A DNA stretch of 64,000 nt from Pseudomonas sp. St316. Lineage in GTDB: Bacteria > Pseudomonadota > Gammaproteobacteria > Pseudomonadales > Pseudomonadaceae. The notes below the pieces were generated by a model. The model made no database searches. It was given only the letters and a program-made list of their open reading frames with translations, and was not told where the DNA came from. The position numbers and the translations under genes are program-made. The first letter of the stretch is position 1. Every line of letters begins with the position of its first letter. Of this stretch, positions 61,275 through 64,000 are shown one piece after another. The stretch covers positions 5,084,001-5,148,000 of the forward strand of contig NZ_AP021901.1 of the NCBI RefSeq assembly GCF_018325905.1, written 5' to 3'.

Positions 61275-64000
61275 ATGTTCGAAAAAATCCTGATCGCCAA
61301 CCGTGGCGCCATCGCCTGCCGCATCCTGCGGACCTTGCGTGAACTGAAGGTCGAAGGTGTGGCGGTGTATGCCCAGGCCGACGCCGCCAGCTTGCATATT
61401 CTCCAGGCCGATGAAGCCCACTGCCTGGGCGAAGGCGCAGCGGCCGGTACTTACCTGGCGGTGGACAAGCTTTTGGCGATTGCCAAAAGCAGTGGCGCGA
61501 CCGCGATCCATCCCGGCTACGGTTTTCTCTCGGAAAACGCCGCCTTCGCCGAAGCCTGCGAAGCGGCAAATATCGCTTTCATCGGCCCGACGCCCGAGCA
61601 ACTGCGAGTGTTCGGCCTCAAGCACACCGCCCGCGACCTGGCGCGCCGGCAGGGTGTGCCACTGCTCGAAGGTACCGAACTGCTCGACAGCCTCGACGCC
61701 GCGCTATTGGCCGGCACACAGCTCGGCTATCCGGTGATGCTCAAAAGTACCGCGGGCGGTGGTGGTATCGGCATGCGAGTGTGTCGCAGCGCCGCCGACC
61801 TGAGCGAATCCTTCGAAGCCGTCAAGCGCCTGGGCCAGAACAACTTCAGCGACGCCGGGGTGTTCATCGAAAAGTACATCGAACGCGCGCGGCATCTGGA
61901 AGTGCAGGTATTCGGCGATGGCCTGGGCCAGGTGATCGCCCTGGGCGTGCGCGACTGCTCGGTGCAACGGCGCAACCAGAAAGTCCTCGAGGAGACCCCG
62001 GCGCCGAACCTGCCCGTGGGTATGGCCGACGAACTCTGCGCAGCGGCGATCCAACTGGCCCAGGCCGTGAACTACCGCAGCGCCGGCACCGTGGAGTTCG
62101 TGTTCGACAGCGACGCAGGGCTCTTCTATTTCCTGGAAGTGAACACCCGCCTGCAAGTGGAGCACGGCGTCACCGAGCAGGTGTGGGGCGTAGACCTGGT
62201 GCGCTGGATGGTGCAACTGGCAGCCGGTGATTTGCCGCCACTGAGCGAGCTGAGCCAAGGTTTGAAAGCCGAGGGGCATGCGATCCAGGCGCGCTTGTAT
62301 GCCGAGGATCCAGGTCGGGATTTCCAGCCAAGCCCGGGGCTTTTGACCGCCGTGAAATTTCCCCCAGCCGACGGCAAGGCATTGCGCATCGACACCTGGG
62401 TCGAGGCCGGTTGTCAGATCCCGCCCTACTTCGATCCGATGATCGCCAAGGTCATTGGCTGGGCGCCAACCCGCGAGCAGGCGCGCCTGGGCTTGCATCA
62501 AGCGCTGGATGAAAGCCTGCTGTACGGCGTCGAGACCAACCGCCAATACCTGCAACAGATTCTCCTCGACACACCGTTTTCCAGCGGCCGGCCCTGGACC
62601 CGCTGCCTGGAAGCGTTGGTCTATCGCGCCAACACCGTTGAAGTGCTCAGCCCCGGTACCCAGACCAGCGTCCAGGACTATCCCGGCCGCCTCGGCTATT
62701 GGGCGGTGGGTGTGCCGCCGTCTGGGCCGATGGACAGTCGCTCGCTGCGCCTGGGCAATCGCCTGCTCGGCAACGAAGAAGGTGCAGCGGCGTTGGAAAT
62801 CACCATGAACGGGCCGCTGCTGCGTTTCAACTGCGCTGCCCGGGTGGCAGTGACCGGTGCGGTGATTGCCCTCACGCTCGACGGCGAAGCGGTGCCGATG
62901 AACACCCCATTGTCAATTGTTGCCGGCGCCACCCTCGCGATCGGCCACATCTCTGGCGCAGGGGCGCGCAGCTACCTGTGCTTGCAGGGCGGCGTGCAAG
63001 TGCCGGATTACCTGGGCAGTAAAAGCACCTTCACCCTCGGCCAGTTCGGCGGCCATGGCGGACGGGCGTTGTGTACCGGCGACGTGTTGCACCTGGCGCC
63101 GCTGGATGAGCACACGACGCTGCCGCCAACGAGCGCGCCGGACCTGGAACTGCCAAGCGTGCGGCAGATCCGCGTGATCTACGGTCCCCACGGCGCACCC
63201 GAATATTTCACCGAGCGCTACATCCAGACGTTCTTCGACACGGCCTGGGAAGTGCACTTCAACTCCAGCCGCACCGGTGTCCGCCTGATCGGGCCGAAAC
63301 CCGAATGGGTGCGTGCCGACGGCGGCGAGGCCGGGCTGCACCCTTCCAACATCCACGACAATCCCTATGCCATCGGTGCCGTGGACTTTACCGGCGACAT
63401 GCCCGTCATCCTCGGCCCCGACGGCCCGAGCCTGGGCGGCTTCGTCTGCCCGGTGACGGTGATCGAAGCGGACCTGTGGCAGTTGGGGCAACTCAAGGCG
63501 GGGGACAAGGTGCGGTTCGTGCCGGTGGACCTGACGACCGCCCGCTCGCTGGCCCTGCAATGGCCCCCCTGTGGGAGCGAGCTTGCTCGCGATAGCGGCG
63601 GCACATCCAACCTTGATGAAACTGACAGACCGCTATCGCGAGCAAGCTCGCTCCCACAGGGGATTGCGTCGCCTGTGGTGTTGGATATCGGCCAGGACGA
63701 TACCCGCCTGGTCGCTCGCCTGGCAGGCGACACCCACCTGCTGCTGGAAATCGGTGCCCCCGAACTGGACCTGGTGCTGCGCTTTCGCGCCCATGCCTTG
63801 ATGCAGGCGTTGGAACACAAACACCTGCCCGGCGTGATCGACCTGACGCCGGGCATTCGCTCGCTGCAAGTGCACTACCAACCCGAGCAAATGCCCCTGG
63901 CCGATCTGCTGGCGCTCATCGTCGGTGAATGGGACGCGGTGTGCGCCGCGCAGGACCTGCAAGTGCCGTCGCGCATCGTCCACCTGCCACTGTCCTGGGA
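61275..64000 (+). CDS. Urea/guanidine carboxylase, 5' part, with an in-frame REPIN
   Basis: About 908 residues are visible before the right edge (family length is about 1200). Biotin carboxylase domain: residues 1 to about 450 (start MFEKILIANRGAIACRILR; ATP loop MLKSTAGGGGIGM; FLEVNTRLQVEHGVTEQVWG). Carboxyltransferase AHS2/KipA-like domain from about 455 (LSPGTQTSVQDYPGRLGYWA), then AHS1/KipI-like from about 800 (VVLDIGQDDTRLVARLAG). The biotin carrier part is off the edge. Residues about 766-795 are encoded by a REPIN between the two halves. The riboswitch and DUF1989 genes suggest guanidine as substrate. No stop codon is seen to the edge. Confidence 0.9.
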   Translation, partial: MFEKILIANRGAIACRILRTLRELKVEGVAVYAQADAASLHILQADEAHCLGEGAAAGTYLAVDKLLAIAKSSGATAIHPGYGFLSENAAFAEACEAANIAFIGPTPEQLRVFGLKHTARDLARRQGVPLLEGTELLDSLDAALLAGTQLGYPVMLKSTAGGGGIGMRVCRSAADLSESFEAVKRLGQNNFSDAGVFIEKYIERARHLEVQVFGDGLGQVIALGVRDCSVQRRNQKVLEETPAPNLPVGMADELCAAAIQLAQAVNYRSAGTVEFVFDSDAGLFYFLEVNTRLQVEHGVTEQVWGVDLVRWMVQLAAGDLPPLSELSQGLKAEGHAIQARLYAEDPGRDFQPSPGLLTAVKFPPADGKALRIDTWVEAGCQIPPYFDPMIAKVIGWAPTREQARLGLHQALDESLLYGVETNRQYLQQILLDTPFSSGRPWTRCLEALVYRANTVEVLSPGTQTSVQDYPGRLGYWAVGVPPSGPMDSRSLRLGNRLLGNEEGAAALEITMNGPLLRFNCAARVAVTGAVIALTLDGEAVPMNTPLSIVAGATLAIGHISGAGARSYLCLQGGVQVPDYLGSKSTFTLGQFGGHGGRALCTGDVLHLAPLDEHTTLPPTSAPDLELPSVRQIRVIYGPHGAPEYFTERYIQTFFDTAWEVHFNSSRTGVRLIGPKPEWVRADGGEAGLHPSNIHDNPYAIGAVDFTGDMPVILGPDGPSLGGFVCPVTVIEADLWQLGQLKAGDKVRFVPVDLTTARSLALQWPPCGSELARDSGGTSNLDETDRPLSRASSLPQGIASPVVLDIGQDDTRLVARLAGDTHLLLEIGAPELDLVLRFRAHALMQALEHKHLPGVIDLTPGIRSLQVHYQPEQMPLADLLALIVGEWDAVCAAQDLQVPSRIVHLPLSW
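63570..63658. repeat. REPIN inside the carboxylase coding sequence, 89 bp
   Basis: Complete element with TGTGGGAGCGAGCTTGCTCG and complementary right arm ending CTCGCTCCCACA. It is read in frame (starting at codon 766) as CGSELARDSG...PLSRASSLPQ without a stop. It falls between the AHS2-like and AHS1-like domains, where an inserted loop is likely tolerated. Confidence 0.95.

Overview
The window looks like a stretch of chromosome from a Pseudomonas of the P. fluorescens group. It is GC-rich and densely coded. It carries the algU-mucA-mucB-mucD locus, the purC/bamC/dapA/gcvR/bcp locus, and many copies of the short palindromic REP/REPIN repeats (core TGTGGGAGCGAGCTTGCTCG) typical of that group. 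No ribosomal RNA, CRISPR array, prophage or intact insertion sequence was seen. One tRNA gene, tRNA-Ser(CGA), is present.

Layout. 0-15.7 kb: mostly housekeeping and conserved genes (class II amidotransferase, oligopeptidase B, cNMP-binding protein, YajD-type HNH protein, SpoU-type methyltransferase, YcgN, nitroreductase, 2-hydroxyacid dehydrogenase, YcgL, RNase D, an EptA-type phosphoethanolamine transferase, a glutamine-synthetase-like enzyme). It also holds a peptidase-like protein whose zinc motif is degenerate and a Pro-rich secreted protein that appears frameshifted. 16-18.6 kb: two LysR regulators around a lone 5-carboxymethyl-2-hydroxymuconate isomerase. 18.8-22.9 kb: an overlapping four-gene operon (GT2 glycosyltransferase, methyltransferase, GtrA, large membrane protein) with the architecture of an O-antigen or glycan modification cassette. 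23-28 kb: YegP, an AraC regulator with a cupin, a PhyH dioxygenase and a chemoreceptor.

28.2-30.2 kb is the clearest accessory patch. It is less GC-rich, contains a YafO-type toxin with a very short putative antitoxin, an orphan Phd/YefM-like antitoxin followed by a toxin gene cut off after about 22 codons, three tandem 23-bp repeats, two palindromic elements with a GGGACAGACC core, and an orphan secreted protein. It ends next to tRNA-Ser. 30.4-38.3 kb: purC, a metallo-beta-lactamase-fold protein, bamC, dapA, gcvR, bcp, perM-like, tusA and a BepA-like M48 protease. 38.4-46.2 kb: envelope-stress operon algU-mucA-mucB-mucD (no mucC), nadB, ygfX, sdhE, ygfZ, then an HDOD protein. 47-53.8 kb: tctE/tctD two-component system and the tctCBA tricarboxylate transporter with an AbrB-family membrane protein. 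53.9-56.4 kb: ung, a crotonase-fold hydrolase, a Tyr-rich lipoprotein.

56.7-64 kb: a guanidine-I (ykkC) riboswitch precedes an ABC transporter, two DUF1989 proteins (carboxyguanidine deiminase subunits by family) and a urea/guanidine carboxylase that runs off the right edge. Together these read as a guanidine uptake and nitrogen-assimilation operon. The most striking observation is a complete 89-bp REPIN inside the carboxylase coding sequence, read through in frame as about 30 extra residues between two carboxyltransferase halves, with a nearly identical REPIN in opposite orientation just upstream of the same gene.

All assignments come from reading the sequence and from family knowledge; no database search was run.
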